In this document: positions 53,943 through 63,240 of the stretch, piece after piece
Numbering within the stretch: the first letter of the stretch is position 1
How the letters are laid out: each line of letters starts with the position of its first letter
Origin: Amycolatopsis tolypomycina
Lineage (GTDB): Bacteria > Actinomycetota > Actinomycetes > Mycobacteriales > Pseudonocardiaceae
Direction of reading: 5' to 3'
DNA length: 64,000 nucleotides
Assembly: GCF_900105945.1 (NCBI RefSeq)
Contig: NZ_FNSO01000004.1
Span: forward strand, 434,001-498,000
The notes under the pieces: generated by a model
What the model saw: the letters and a program-made list of their open reading frames with translations, nothing else
The model's database searches: none
What the model was told of the DNA's origin: nothing
Position numbers and translations under genes: made by a program

Positions 53943-54829
53943 AGCACACGCCCTTCGTGACTCGTGACGGGACAACGCGGATCGAGCTCCTGCGTTGCCC
54001 ACGTGTCGCGGACCCAGCCGTGCGCCGGGTCGTCGCAGAACGCCATGGACCGCTCTTCGGCCGGCCCGGCCAGGACGTTCAGGTAGTACATCGGGTAACC
54101 CGGCGCGGCCACGCACGGCCCGTGGTAGCCGCGCGGGATGAGGAAGACGTCGTGGTCGCGCACGGCCACGTCCTCGTCCAGCTCGCCGTCGCTCGTGTAC
54201 GTCCGGTGCAGGCCGAAGCCTTCGCGGGACGGCGTCACGCCGTCGCGGCCGGCGATGCGGAAGTAGTAGATCTCCTCGTTGACGACCTCGCACTCGGTCG
54301 CTTCGTCGTGCTTGTGCGGCGGGTAGGACGACCAGTTGCCGCCCGGGGTGATCAGCTCGCACGCGTTGAGCTTGGCGGCGTGGTCCCACACGCCGGGCAC
54401 GCCGAAGTTGGTCACCTGCCGCGTGGCCTGGCCCGCGCCGCGGACCTCGACCGGGACGTCCTCCGCCGGCCCGTACATCGGCGTGAGCCGCCGGGTGCAG
54501 CGCGCCATCGGCAGTGCCACCTCGAGGCCGTCCTTTGTCGACAACTCGACTTCGGCGTCGCGCGGGACATACGCGAAGTCCGTGACGCGCGTGAAGACCG
54601 AGTCGCGGCCCTGGAGTTCGAAGACCTCGCCGTCGACCCGGACCGTCGCCGAGCCGGACAGGGGCAGCACGAACGCCTCGAATTCGCCGGTGTGCAGGAT
54701 CCGCGTCTCGCCGGGGGCGAGGGAGAGCACCCGCAGGCCGGAGTACCGCCAGCCCGCGGTGTCCGGGGTCAGCCGGACCGGGTCGGCGTCGTCGGACAGT
54801 GTCCCGAGTGGACGGTGCAGCTTGCTCAC
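53939..54829 (-). CDS. iolB: 5-deoxy-glucuronate isomerase
   Basis: 296 residues from GTG 54829 (GTGA overlap with the aldolase gene). Double cupin: GEFEAFVLPLSGSATVRVDG and the metal-binding cupin WSSYPPHKHDEATECEVVNEEIYYFR, plus FLIPRGYHGPCVAAPGYPMYYLN. It isomerises 5-deoxy-glucuronate to 2-deoxy-5-keto-gluconate. All junctions in this minus-strand operon from the binding protein to iolD are 4-base overlaps. Confidence 0.93.
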   Translation of the reverse strand: MSKLHRPLGTLSDDADPVRLTPDTAGWRYSGLRVLSLAPGETRILHTGEFEAFVLPLSGSATVRVDGEVFELQGRDSVFTRVTDFAYVPRDAEVELSTKDGLEVALPMARCTRRLTPMYGPAEDVPVEVRGAGQATRQVTNFGVPGVWDHAAKLNACELITPGGNWSSYPPHKHDEATECEVVNEEIYYFRIAGRDGVTPSREGFGLHRTYTSDGELDEDVAVRDHDVFLIPRGYHGPCVAAPGYPMYYLNVLAGPAEERSMAFCDDPAHGWVRDTWATQELDPRCPVTSHEGRVL

Positions 54830-55551
54830 TTCGCGGCCTCCAGTGCCTTTGCGGCGGCTTCGACAGCAGCCTTGACGTTTCCGCCGAGCAGGGTGGTGTC
54901 CATCACCAGGCCGCGGACGACCCCGTGGGACAGCGTCCAGTCCGGCGGCAGGCCGCCGAGCACCACCGGCAGAGTCGTGGCGCCCAGGACGGCGGCCGGG
55001 CTGGTGGCCGGCAGCTTCAACCAGGTGTGCGCCGACGTCGTCCCAAGGGCGGACGCGACCGTGATCGCCCGCCCCAGCGACGCCGGGTCCTCCGGCAGCT
55101 CGATCATGGCGACCAGACCGTATGCGGCCAGCTCGGTGACGGCGTCCGCGCAGGCCTGGGCGGTGTCGGCCGGACGCAGCCGCATTTCACCGCCGTCCAG
55201 ACCGCAGTCGACCAGCGTGCGGGCGTCGTAGCCGGTGAAGCCGTCGTCGGGGTTCATCGATCCGAAGACGACCTTGTCGTGCAGAGCGTGGAGCAGGAGC
55301 AGTTCCTCGACGACGTCCGGGGTGCCGATGATGCCGTCGACGGCCGGGTTGGCCAGCGCGACCAGCAGCCGCTCCAGCAGCGTCCGCCGGTCGAGCAGGT
55401 CCTCCTGATCGGCGGTGACCAGGAACAGCGTGCCCTGGTCGGACTGCAGCTGCGGACGGCGCTTGCGGGTCGCGTACACCTGCCGGACGGCGCCCGGGTT
55501 GGTGGCGCGGGTGTGCAGGAGGTGTTCCCAGCGTTCGTCGGTGAGGATCAC
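54826..55551 (-). CDS. Cgl0159-type (beta/alpha)8 aldolase, shortened
   Basis: 241 residues from GTG 55551. Matches the actinobacterial Cgl0159-type class I aldolase family that sits beside iolC (VDGIIGTPDVVEELLLLHAL, DKVVFGSMN, GLDGGEMRLR, AHTWLKLPA with a conserved Lys). Presumed to cleave 6-phospho-5-dehydro-2-deoxy-gluconate, replacing IolJ. Family members are nearer 290-300 residues and carry a DHP-type motif near the N-terminus; here that segment reads TADQEDLLD and loops are missing, so activity should be tested. Confidence 0.78.
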   Translation of the reverse strand: MILTDERWEHLLHTRATNPGAVRQVYATRKRRPQLQSDQGTLFLVTADQEDLLDRRTLLERLLVALANPAVDGIIGTPDVVEELLLLHALHDKVVFGSMNPDDGFTGYDARTLVDCGLDGGEMRLRPADTAQACADAVTELAAYGLVAMIELPEDPASLGRAITVASALGTTSAHTWLKLPATSPAAVLGATTLPVVLGGLPPDWTLSHGVVRGLVMDTTLLGGNVKAAVEAAAKALEAAK

Positions 55552-56477
55552 AGCAGCTCCTCGATCTCCCCGGCGGTCGGCATGGCGTCGGCGCAGGCCA
55601 GCCGGGACGCCACCAGCGCGCCCGCGGCGTTCGCGTACTCCGCGATCCGCACCGGGTCCCAGCCCGCCAGCAGCCCGTGGATCAGGGCCCCGCCGAAGCC
55701 GTCACCGGCACCGAGGCCGCAGACGACCTCGACGCGCTGCGGCGGGACGGTCGACCGGCCGTCCGGGGTCGCCACCAGCACGCCTTCGGCGCCTTTCTTG
55801 ATCACGGCCAGCCGGAGGCCGCGTTCGAGCAGGGCGTCCGCCGCCGCGTCGGGGTCCGCGGTGCCGACGGCGACCTCCACCTCCGTCCGGTTGCCGACCG
55901 CGACCGTGACGTGGTCGAGCAGCCCGCCGATCTCGGCCCGCGCCTGCTCGACGGACGGCCAGAACATCGGCCGGTAGTCCAGGTCCAGGACGGTGTGCTC
56001 CCGGCGGCCCCGGGCTTCGAGGATCTTGCGCTGGGTGGTCCGCGCGGGTTCGGCGGAGACACCGGTGCCGGTGACCCACAGCAGCGGCACCGACTCGACG
56101 ACGTCCCACGGCACGTCTTCGTCGGTGAGCGTGAGGTCGGGGGCGATGGGGGAGCGGTAGAACAGCAGGGGCGGGTCCGCGGGCGGGTTCAGCTCGCAGA
56201 ACACGACCGGCGTCTGCAGGTCCGGCGAGGTGCCCACGAACTCCGGCGAGACGCCGAAGCCGTCGAGGGCCTGCCGGACGTAGTCGCCGAAGCCGTCCGG
56301 CCCGACCTTGGTGAGCACCGCCGTGCGCCGGCCGAGCCGCGCGGCGGCGACCGCGACGTTGGTCGCGGTCCCGCCGAGCGACTTGGCGAACGTGCTGACC
56401 CCGGCCAGGGGCACGCCGCTCTGCTCCGGGTAGAGGTCGACGCCCACCCGGCCGATCGTCAAGGCCTCCAGAGTCAC
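55548..56477 (-). CDS. iolC: 5-dehydro-2-deoxygluconokinase
   Basis: 309 residues from GTG 56477. PfkB-family sugar kinase: [18 protein letters not shown] near the N-terminus, [11 protein letters not shown], and the catalytic [17 protein letters not shown] near the C-terminus with the base Asp. It phosphorylates 2-deoxy-5-keto-gluconate before aldol cleavage by the adjoining gene product. Confidence 0.92.
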   Translation of the reverse strand: MTLEALTIGRVGVDLYPEQSGVPLAGVSTFAKSLGGTATNVAVAAARLGRRTAVLTKVGPDGFGDYVRQALDGFGVSPEFVGTSPDLQTPVVFCELNPPADPPLLFYRSPIAPDLTLTDEDVPWDVVESVPLLWVTGTGVSAEPARTTQRKILEARGRREHTVLDLDYRPMFWPSVEQARAEIGGLLDHVTVAVGNRTEVEVAVGTADPDAAADALLERGLRLAVIKKGAEGVLVATPDGRSTVPPQRVEVVCGLGAGDGFGGALIHGLLAGWDPVRIAEYANAAGALVASRLACADAMPTAGEIEELL

Positions 56478-57253
56478 GCCTTTTCCACCTGCCGCAGCTC
56501 GTGTTCGAGGGCTTCCAGTTCGGCACCGCCCGCCATCTGCCGGGTCAGCTCGTTGATGTCGATCTCGGACTTCTCGTAGTGTCCGAGCGCGGCACCCCGC
56601 TTGAGCAGCAGGAACCGGTCGGCCACCGGATAAGCGTGGTGCGGGTTGTGTGTGATGAGCACGACGCCGAGCCCGCGGTCACGGGCCTGGGCGACGTACT
56701 TCAGCACCACCCCGGCCTGCTTGACGCCGAGCGCCGCCGTCGGCTCGTCGAGGATCAGCACCTTCGCGCCGAAGTACACCGCGCGGGCGATCGCGACACA
56801 CTGACGTTCACCGCCCGAGAGCGTCCCGACCGGCTGCTCGACGTCCCGCAGGTCGATGCCCATGTCGGACAACGCCTTCTTCGTCGTCTCGCGGCCCTTC
56901 TTGCGGTCGAGCATCTTGAACGGCCCGAACCCGGTCGTCGGCTCGGAGCCGAGGAAGAAATTGCGCCAGACGCTCATCAGCGGCACCACGGCGAGGTCCT
57001 GGTACACGGTCGCGATGCCGTGGTCAAGGGCCTCGCGGGGCGACGAGAACCGCACCGGCTCGCCCTCGACGAGGAACTCGCCGCGGTCGTGCTGGTGCAC
57101 GCCGGCCAGGATCTTGATCAGCGTGGACTTCCCGGCGCCGTTGTCGCCGAGCACGCAGGTGACCTCGCCGGCATTGACCACAGTGGACACATCGCGCAGG
57201 GCGATGACGCTGCCGTAGGTCTTCCCGATGTCGCGAACTTCCAGCAGGCTCAT
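56474..57253 (-). CDS. Inositol/sugar ABC transporter ATP-binding protein (single NBD)
   Basis: 259 residues from ATG 57253. One NBD: Walker [10 protein letters not shown], signature TLSGGERQ, Walker [13 protein letters not shown], switch His in [18 protein letters not shown]2-like importers with a single NBD (FrcA type) are usual for inositol and fructose systems in actinomycetes. Contains a GACCACAGTGGAC word at 57176-57188. Confidence 0.9.
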   Translation of the reverse strand: MSLLEVRDIGKTYGSVIALRDVSTVVNAGEVTCVLGDNGAGKSTLIKILAGVHQHDRGEFLVEGEPVRFSSPREALDHGIATVYQDLAVVPLMSVWRNFFLGSEPTTGFGPFKMLDRKKGRETTKKALSDMGIDLRDVEQPVGTLSGGERQCVAIARAVYFGAKVLILDEPTAALGVKQAGVVLKYVAQARDRGLGVVLITHNPHHAYPVADRFLLLKRGAALGHYEKSEIDINELTRQMAGGAELEALEHELRQVEKA

Positions 57254-58362
57254 CGGCGTACCCTCTCCGCGCGACGCCGGAAGGCGTTGTTGACCAGGAC
57301 CGCGGCCAGCAGCATGACGCCGAGGAACAGCATGAACCAGTCGCTGTTCCACTGCGCGAACACGATGCCCTGGCGAGCCATGCCGAAGATCAGCGCACCG
57401 ATCGCCGCGCCCACCGCCGAGCCGAACCCGCCCGTGAGCAGGCAGCCGCCGATCACCGCCGCGATGATGTACTGGAACTCCAGCCCGATGCCCTGGTTGG
57501 CCTGCACGCTGGCGAACCGCAGGATGTTGATCGAGCCGACCAGCCACGCGCCGAGCGCGGTGCCCATGAACAGCAGGATCTTCGTGCGCACCACCGGCAC
57601 GCCGACCGAGCGGGCCGACACCTGCGACCCGCCGACCGCGAAGATCCAGTTGCCGAAGCGGGTCCGCACGAGCAGCCACGCGGCGATCGCCGTGACGACG
57701 ATCCACCAGACGATCGACGACTGGAACTCGGTGCCGCCGATGTCGAACGTCGAGGCGAACAGCCCGCCGGCCGACTCGTAGCCGCTGGTCGAGCGCATGC
57801 CCGAGACCTGGACGGTGTTGGTGACCAGCCGCGTCACGCCGAGGTTGAGGCCCTGCAGGGCCAGGAACGACCCCAGCGTGACGATGAAGCTGGGCAGCCC
57901 TGTCTTCATCACCAGCCAGCCGTTGAACGCGCCGACGCCGAGCGCGAAGGCCAGCGACGCGAGCAACGCGAGCCAGACGTTCCAGCCCGCCTGCGTCGCC
58001 AGGATCGCCGTGACCAGCGACGTCGACGCTGTCATCACGCCCGCCGACAGGTCGAACTCGCCGCCGACCATGAGCAGCGCGACCACGACGGCCATGATGC
58101 CCAGCGTCGAGGAGTCGTCGAGCCAGGTCGCCACGCCCAGCGGGCTGAGGAACTGGCCGGTGACCACGGAGAAGAAGACGAAGACCAGCACCGCGCCGAG
58201 GAGCGCGCCGATTTCGGGGCGGACGACCAGGCGGTCGGTCAGCCCTTTCCTGGCGACGCGCTCGTCGGGCTGGGCCTGGATCACACCCGCCTTTGGGGGG
58301 CCCAGGGGGGCTTGCCCCCCGGCTGGGGTCTGGGGCTCGGCCCCGGAAGATGGAGCGGTCAT
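57250..58362 (-). CDS. Inositol/sugar ABC transporter permease
   Basis: 370 residues; ATG 58362 overlaps the binding-protein stop. About ten helices with [31 protein letters not shown] and [22 protein letters not shown], as in CUT2 permeases. The first ~27 residues ([20 protein letters not shown] region) are low-complexity, encoded by a palindromic element and absent from ordinary homologues. With the ATPase and binding protein it should import myo-inositol. Confidence 0.9.
   Translation of the reverse strand: MTAPSSGAEPQTPAGGQAPLGPPKAGVIQAQPDERVARKGLTDRLVVRPEIGALLGAVLVFVFFSVVTGQFLSPLGVATWLDDSSTLGIMAVVVALLMVGGEFDLSAGVMTASTSLVTAILATQAGWNVWLALLASLAFALGVGAFNGWLVMKTGLPSFIVTLGSFLALQGLNLGVTRLVTNTVQVSGMRSTSGYESAGGLFASTFDIGGTEFQSSIVWWIVVTAIAAWLLVRTRFGNWIFAVGGSQVSARSVGVPVVRTKILLFMGTALGAWLVGSINILRFASVQANQGIGLEFQYIIAAVIGGCLLTGGFGSAVGAAIGALIFGMARQGIVFAQWNSDWFMLFLGVMLLAAVLVNNAFRRRAERVRR
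58293..58346. repeat. GC-rich two-hairpin palindromic element, copy 3 (inside permease gene)
   Basis: Hairpins GGGGGGC-TT-GCCCCCC (58305-58320) and GGGGC-TCG-GCCCC (58332-58344) separated by GGCTGGGGTCT. Same order and orientation as copy 2. It is translated in the same frame as in iolD, giving GAEPQTPAG...LGP at the permease N-terminus. Confidence 0.7.
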
Positions 58363-59357
58363 CGCGTGCCGCGCTGCGCGTACGGGGCCACGGTGTCGAT
58401 GTTGGTCTTGTCGACGAAGCCGGGGCCGGTCTGCACGGGCTTGCCGCCGCCGATGGTGTTGCCGTTTTCCTTGTACAGCTTGAGGAACACGATCGGCAGG
58501 TAACCCTGCTCGTACTGCTGCTGGTCGACGGCGAAGAGGATGCTGCCGTCCTTGATGGCCGCGACGACGTCGGCGTTCAGGTCGAAGGTGGCCACCTGGG
58601 CCTTGGAGCTCGCTTCCTTCGCGGCGGCGACGGCGCGAGCCGCGACCTGGGAGTTCAGCGCCAGCACGGCGTCGATCGACGGGTCGGACTGCAGGGCGCC
58701 GCGGATCCGGGCCTGCGCGTCGGTCGGGTTGGAGATGTCGACCTGCAGCGTGGTGACGTTGCCGAAGGTCTGCTTCGCGCCGTCACAGCGCTGGTTCTGG
58801 CCGATGTTGCCGGCTTCGTGGATGACGCACAGCAGCTTGGTCTTGCCTGCCGCCTTGAGCCGCTGGCCTGCGCCCTGGCCCGCGAGGCCCTCGCTCTGCC
58901 CGACGTGCGCGATCGCGCCGAACTGGGCGCTGAAGTCCTCGCCGGAGTTGATGGTGATGACCGGGATGCCGGCCTTCACCGCGTTCTGGATCGACGTCTG
59001 CAGGGCCTGCGGGTTGGCCATCGAGACGACCAGGCCGCCGACTTTCTGCGCGACCGCGTTGTCGATCAGGCGGGCCTGGTTGCCCGGGTCGCCGTCGGAG
59101 AAGTAGTCGACGCCTACGCCCAGGTCCTTGCCCGCCTGCTCGGCGCCGTTCTTCACCACGTTCCAGAAGGCGTCACCGGCGCTGCCGTGGGTGACGACGG
59201 CGACCTTGAGCGGACCGCTCGAACTCGGCGCCGCGGCCGCGGAACTGCCGCTGGCGCTGGTGCTCGAGTTGTCGGCCGTGGGGCCGCTGCAGGCGGAGAG
59301 GACCAGCCCGGCGGCGGCGATCGCCGCCACGCCGGCCAGCTTCTTGAAAGACAACAC
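58359..59357 (-). CDS. Inositol/sugar ABC transporter substrate-binding lipoprotein
   Basis: 332 residues from GTG 59357, with AAAGGAG 5 bases upstream (TTG 59354 also possible). Lipobox LSAC after a short hydrophobic segment, then a Ser/Ala linker and a ribose-binding-type fold ([50 protein letters not shown]). Binds the sugar or polyol, most likely myo-inositol, for the adjoining permease. Confidence 0.9.
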   Translation of the reverse strand: MLSFKKLAGVAAIAAAGLVLSACSGPTADNSSTSASGSSAAAAPSSSGPLKVAVVTHGSAGDAFWNVVKNGAEQAGKDLGVGVDYFSDGDPGNQARLIDNAVAQKVGGLVVSMANPQALQTSIQNAVKAGIPVITINSGEDFSAQFGAIAHVGQSEGLAGQGAGQRLKAAGKTKLLCVIHEAGNIGQNQRCDGAKQTFGNVTTLQVDISNPTDAQARIRGALQSDPSIDAVLALNSQVAARAVAAAKEASSKAQVATFDLNADVVAAIKDGSILFAVDQQQYEQGYLPIVFLKLYKENGNTIGGGKPVQTGPGFVDKTNIDTVAPYAQRGTR

Positions 59358-59380
59358 AGTCACTCCTTTGGGACCAGGTT

Positions 59381-60259
59381 TCAGAGGGAGTCGGTGATCT
59401 TCGCGAGGTGGGCCAGGCTGCGCTCGGTGTCCCGCCGGGGTAGGTCGTCGGGGCTGTCCTCGCCGAGGGCGGTGTCCTGTTCGAGGACGTACCAGCCGTC
59501 GTAGCCGGCGGCCTGGACGGAGCGCACCATCGCCGCCACGTCCACGTCGCCCTCGCCGAGCGGGGTGTAGATGCCCCGCCCGACCGCGTCGGTGTAGCCG
59601 AGCCGTCCCGCGCGGACCTCCGCCGCCAGGTCGGCCCGGACGTCCTTGAGGTGCACGTGTCCCACTCGTTCGGGGTACCGCTTCGCCAGCTCGACCGGAT
59701 CCGTCCCGCCGATCATCAGGTGCCCGGTGTCGAGGCACAACCCGAGATCGGAATCGGCGAGGAAGCGCTCGACCTCGGCCTGCTGCTCCACGTGCGTGCC
59801 GACGTGCGGGTGGAGCACCGTGCGCAGGCCGTGGCCCGCCGCGATGTCGCGGATCTTGCCCGCGGTGTCGACGAGCGTCGCCCATTCGGTGTCGGTGAGC
59901 TGTGGACGGTCGTCGTAGCCGTCGAGGCCGGTGGCGGCGGCGAGGACGAGGACATCGCCACCGCAGGCGGCGAAGAGCGCGGCCGATTCCTCGGCTTCCT
60001 TGAGCGCGTTTTCCTGGTCGGCGTGGAGGACGACGGCGAGGAAGCCGCCGACGAGCGTGAGGTGATATCCGGCCAGCAGCGTCCGCAGCTCTTCCGGGTC
60101 GCGGGGGAGGTACCCCGGCGGGCCGAGTTCGGTGGCCTGCACGCCCAGCCCGGCCATCTCGCCGAGCACGGTCGCCGCGTCCAGCACCCGGCCCCAGCCC
60201 GGGACTTCGCAGACGCCCCAGGAGATCGGGGCGGCAGCCACGCGGATCGTCGCTGTCAC
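59381..60259 (-). CDS. iolE: IolE/MocC-like inosose dehydratase (TIM barrel)
   Basis: 292 residues from GTG 60259, GGAGGG upstream. Xylose-isomerase-like TIM barrel: AAAPISWGVCEVPGWG at the N-terminus, HPHVGTHVE, CLDTGHLMIGG and HVHLKDV with the metal-binding Glu/Asp/His set. It dehydrates 2-keto-myo-inositol to the dione used by IolD. First gene of the minus-strand operon, directly under the palindromic operator. Confidence 0.87.
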   Translation of the reverse strand: MTATIRVAAAPISWGVCEVPGWGRVLDAATVLGEMAGLGVQATELGPPGYLPRDPEELRTLLAGYHLTLVGGFLAVVLHADQENALKEAEESAALFAACGGDVLVLAAATGLDGYDDRPQLTDTEWATLVDTAGKIRDIAAGHGLRTVLHPHVGTHVEQQAEVERFLADSDLGLCLDTGHLMIGGTDPVELAKRYPERVGHVHLKDVRADLAAEVRAGRLGYTDAVGRGIYTPLGEGDVDVAAMVRSVQAAGYDGWYVLEQDTALGEDSPDDLPRRDTERSLAHLAKITDSL

Positions 60260-60280
60260 AGGAGGCCCTCCGTTGGTCCG

Positions 60281-60322
60281 TTGGAGCGCTCTATTGATTA
60301 GAGCGCTCTAATCATGTAGCGT
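60281..60322. promoter_or_regulatory. Divergent iol/lacI control region with 20-bp perfect palindrome
   Basis: TGATTAGAGCGCTCTAATCA (60295-60314) is perfectly palindromic, with the LacI-family centre GC. A second, shorter site TGGAGCGCTCTA lies 17 bp away (core GAGCGCTC 60284-60291). For the plus strand TTGATT (60294-60299), 17 bases, TAGCGT (60317-60322) form a promoter whose spacer is the palindrome, so the repressor controls itself as well as the iolE operon. Confidence 0.82.
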
Positions 60323-60372
60323 CCGTCACAGCAAAGTCAAGGCCGAGTTTTCCGAGATCAGGGGAGGTGCGC

Positions 60373-61410
60373 ATGGTGCGTCCGACCATGGAGGACGTCG
60401 CCGCACGGGCGGGAGTTTCCCGCGCGCTGGTCTCCCTGGTGATGAACAATTCACCGAAGGTGTCCGAGGCGCGGCGAGCGGCGGTACTGCGCGCGGCCGA
60501 GGAACTCGGCTACCAGCCGCACGTGATGGCGCGGTCGCTGGCCAGCCGCACGTCCACCGTGCTCGGCGTGATGGTCAACGACCTGCGCAACGCGTTCTTC
60601 GCCGACGTCGTCGAGGGGCTGGACGCGGCCGCGCAGGCCGCGGGCTTCGACCTGATCCTCAACACGGGCGGCCGCAGTCCCACCCGCGAGTGGAACGCCC
60701 TGCACAACCTGCTTTCCTTCCGCCCGGCGGGAATCATCCTGCTGTCCCCGGTCGTCCCGGCGGCGTCGATCCAGGTCGCGGCCAAGCAGTGCCCGGTCGT
60801 GCTGGTCTCGCGGACGATCCGCTCGTCCACTGTGGACACGGTGAACGACGACGGTGAGGCGGGTTCGGCGCTGGCCGTCGACCACCTCGTCGGGCTGGGG
60901 CACCGGCGCATCGCCCACCTGGACGGCGGCGGCGCGGCCGGGGCGGCCCAGCGGCGGCGCGGGTTCCAGTCGGCGATGCGGCGCCACGGGCTGGAGCCCA
61001 TCGTCGTGCCCAGCGAGCACACCGACACCGGCGGCGAGAAGTCGGTGCGCGAGCTGCTGGCGACGTACTCGCGCGCCGATCTGCCCACGGGGCTGGTGGC
61101 CGGCAACGACTTCAACGCCGTCGGGGCGATCTCGGCCCTGGAGGAAGCCGGGCTGCGCGTGCCCGAAGACGTCTCGGTCGTCGGCTACGACAACACGTCG
61201 CTTGCCGCGCTGCGGCACCTCTCACTGACCACAGTGGACCAGCCGCGCACCGAAATGGGGCGGCTGGCCTTCGAAGCGCTGATCGAGCGCGTCCGCGGGG
61301 AGCGCACGGAGCCGGTCCGGCACCTGCTGCACCCGTCCTTGGTGGTCCGGGCGACCACCGCCGAGTTTCTGATCCGGCCAAAAGAAGGCCGTCTCCCGGG
61401 CGGCCCGTAA
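60373..61410 (+). CDS. LacI family repressor of the inositol locus
   Basis: 345 residues from ATG 60373, GGGGAGG 5 bases upstream. HTH TMEDVAARAGVSRALVSLVMNN with the hinge helix VMARSLASRTS, then a periplasmic-binding-type ligand domain (NDLRNAFFADVVEGLDAAAQ, VVGYDNTSLAALRHLSLTTVDQP). Divergent from iolE and upstream of iolG; probably released by inositol or a pathway intermediate. Carries two of the GWCCACWGTGGAC words. Confidence 0.92.
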   Translation: MVRPTMEDVAARAGVSRALVSLVMNNSPKVSEARRAAVLRAAEELGYQPHVMARSLASRTSTVLGVMVNDLRNAFFADVVEGLDAAAQAAGFDLILNTGGRSPTREWNALHNLLSFRPAGIILLSPVVPAASIQVAAKQCPVVLVSRTIRSSTVDTVNDDGEAGSALAVDHLVGLGHRRIAHLDGGGAAGAAQRRRGFQSAMRRHGLEPIVVPSEHTDTGGEKSVRELLATYSRADLPTGLVAGNDFNAVGAISALEEAGLRVPEDVSVVGYDNTSLAALRHLSLTTVDQPRTEMGRLAFEALIERVRGERTEPVRHLLHPSLVVRATTAEFLIRPKEGRLPGGP

Positions 61411-61491
61411 CCGTTGCCGCGAAGTCATTCGGCCGTGGCTGTGGCCGGATCGGAAACCATCAACACAGTCTGCGACAGGAGGAGCACCACG

Positions 61492-62490
61492 ATGAGGTTG
61501 GGACTGGCGGGCACCGGCCGGATCGGCACCGCGCACGCGGAGACGCTGAAGGGCTTCGAGGAGGTCGGATCGGTCGTCGTGGCCGACGTCGACCCGGCGC
61601 GGGCTCAGTCGGCCGCCGCGAAGCTCGGCGTCGAGTCGGTATCCCTCGACGAGCTGTTCGCCGCGGGGTTGGACGGTCTGGTCGTCACGGCGGCCACCGA
61701 CGCGCACCCCGGCCTGATCATCGCGGCGGTCGACGCGGGCATCCCGGTGTTCTGCGAGAAGCCGGTGGCCGCGGACATCCCGGGCACCCTGGCGGTGATC
61801 GACCGGATCGGCGCGTCGGACGTCCCCGTCCAGATCGGCTTCCAGCGCCGCTTCGACGCGGGCTACGCGGCGGCGCGGGCGGCGGTCGCGTCCGGTGAGC
61901 TGGGCTGGCTGCACACGCTGCGCGCGACGACGTTCGACCCGGCACCCCCGCCGGCGGAGTACGTCGCCCACTCGGGTGGGTTGTTCCGCGACTGCGGCGT
62001 CCACGACTTCGACATCATTCGCTGGGTCAGCGGCCGGGAGGTCGAGGAGGTGTACGCGATCGGCTCGAACCGCGGCGAGCAGTTCTTCGTCGACGCGGGC
62101 GACGTCGACACGGCGGCGGCGACGCTCACCTTGGACGACGGAACCCTGGCGACGGTGTCGATGACCCGCTACAACGGCGCGGGCTACGACGTGCGCCTGG
62201 ACGTGCTGGGCTCGGTGTCGGGCGTGGTGGTCGGGCTGGACGACCGGGCGCCGCTGCGGTCGGTGGAGCCGGGGGTGGCGCCGCTGCCGGGGCCGGCATA
62301 CCCGGGTTTCATGGAGCGCTTCCGCGCGGCCTACACGACGGAGCTGCGCGCGTTCCTGGACGTCGTCGCGGGCCGGGCGCCATCGCCGTGTGGAGCGGCG
62401 GACGCCTTGGAGGCGTTCTACATCGCGGAGGCTTGCGAGGTTTCCCGCCGGGAACGGCGTCCGGTGAAGCTGGCGGAGGTCCGCCGGTAG
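61492..62490 (+). CDS. iolG: Inositol 2-dehydrogenase (Gfo/Idh/MocA family)
   Basis: 332 residues from ATG 61492 (AGGAGGAG about 8 bases upstream). N-terminal Rossmann fold LGLAGTGRIGTAHAETL, cofactor/catalytic CEKPVAADIPG (Lys), and C-terminal GGLFRDCGVHDFDIIRW with the catalytic Asp and His. Oxidises myo-inositol to 2-keto-myo-inositol, the first step for IolE and IolD. iolA is not in the window. Confidence 0.88.
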   Translation: MRLGLAGTGRIGTAHAETLKGFEEVGSVVVADVDPARAQSAAAKLGVESVSLDELFAAGLDGLVVTAATDAHPGLIIAAVDAGIPVFCEKPVAADIPGTLAVIDRIGASDVPVQIGFQRRFDAGYAAARAAVASGELGWLHTLRATTFDPAPPPAEYVAHSGGLFRDCGVHDFDIIRWVSGREVEEVYAIGSNRGEQFFVDAGDVDTAAATLTLDDGTLATVSMTRYNGAGYDVRLDVLGSVSGVVVGLDDRAPLRSVEPGVAPLPGPAYPGFMERFRAAYTTELRAFLDVVAGRAPSPCGAADALEAFYIAEACEVSRRERRPVKLAEVRR

Positions 62491-62491
62491 C

Positions 62492-62605
62492 CGGAACTCG
62501 CGTGATTGAAGGCGGAAGTCGCGTGATTGGAGCCGGAACTCGTGAGTTACGGCCCTGATCACGCGGGTGACGGCTCTGGTCACGTGAGTTACGGCCCTGA
62601 TCACG
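62492..62605. repeat. Cluster of 21-bp repeats in inverted orientation
   Basis: Units CGGAACTCGCGTGATTGAAGG and CGGAAGTCGCGTGATTGGAGC (62492-62533) plus a half unit are followed by three units in the opposite orientation (62543-62563, 62564-62584, 62585-62605), the first and third identical. Consensus in one orientation is CGTGATYNRRGSCGKAASTC, so the block can fold back on itself. Period 21 encodes heptapeptide repeats in an open minus-strand frame, but no gene is evident. Confidence 0.68.
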
Positions 62606-63010
62606 GGCGGAGGCGCTTGCGGGCCGTGCGTTCGACGAGGGTTGCGGCCTTCGGCGAGGGCGGCGTTTGCCTCGGCCGACCAGCCGGCCGGGTCGAAGGC
62701 CTGCTTGCCCGCGTCGAGGACCCGGGCGCCGTCGGGGTGCTTGCGGCGCCAGTGGACGACGCTCGTCGCCGCCGCGACGGCCGCGTTGCCGAGTGCGGTC
62801 GTGAAGGTGGCCTGGAAGTCGCGCAGGGTGCGGAGCCAGAGCTGGGCCGGCAGGGCCGGGCGGTCCGGGAAGCGGTGGTAGATCGAGCCGTTCGGCGCGC
62901 CAGCGGCCTTCGCCGTCGCGGCCATCGTGACCGCGCGGCGCCTCCGGCGGCGAACAACGCCGCCGCGGCGTCGAGGAACTGCGCTGTGGTGTGCGCCGCC
63001 GACCGGCTGC
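62606..63010 (-). pseudogene. Decayed TetR family regulator
   Basis: Minus strand. TTAQFLDAAAALFAAGGAA (helix 1 of a TetR HTH) is in one frame; MAATAKAAGAPNGSIYHRF followed by PDRPALPAQLWLRTLRDFQ continues the HTH and helix 4 in another, and ERTARKRLRP near the 3' end returns to the first. Two frameshifts within 400 bases and no intact ligand-binding domain show it is not functional. Confidence 0.6.
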
Positions 63011-63240
63011 GGTTCCGCTTCACCGCCCCGGCGGGCGTCCACGGCCACCACGAGTTCACGATCGGCGGCGGCGCGCTCACCCACGTCCTGGTGACATCCC
63101 TGCACGGCTGGGCCCGGCTGACCTGGCGCTGACCGGCCGGGGCGAGCGGCCGGTCCGCTGGTCGCCGTACGTCCGGTTCCTGCGCGGGCTGGGCGAAATC
63201 CGGTCGCGCGGCCGGCCGCCGGCGGTGAAGATCCGGGCAT
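62988..63240 (+). pseudogene. Remnant of an SRPBCC-like protein gene
   Basis: Plus strand. LRFRFTAPAGVHGHHEFTI followed by GGGALTHVLVTSLHGWARLTW, then in a shifted frame GERPVRWSPYVRFLRGL, resembles the last strands and C-terminal helix of a SRPBCC (polyketide-cyclase-like) protein. The start and the middle are missing. It abuts the TetR remnant head to head, as intact tetR-SRPBCC pairs do. It ends 1 base into the GNAT gene. Confidence 0.5.

Noticed and set aside
62492..62605. Possible CRISPR array
   Set aside because: Units are directly adjacent with no unique spacers, only 21 bp long and inverted halfway; no cas genes are nearby.
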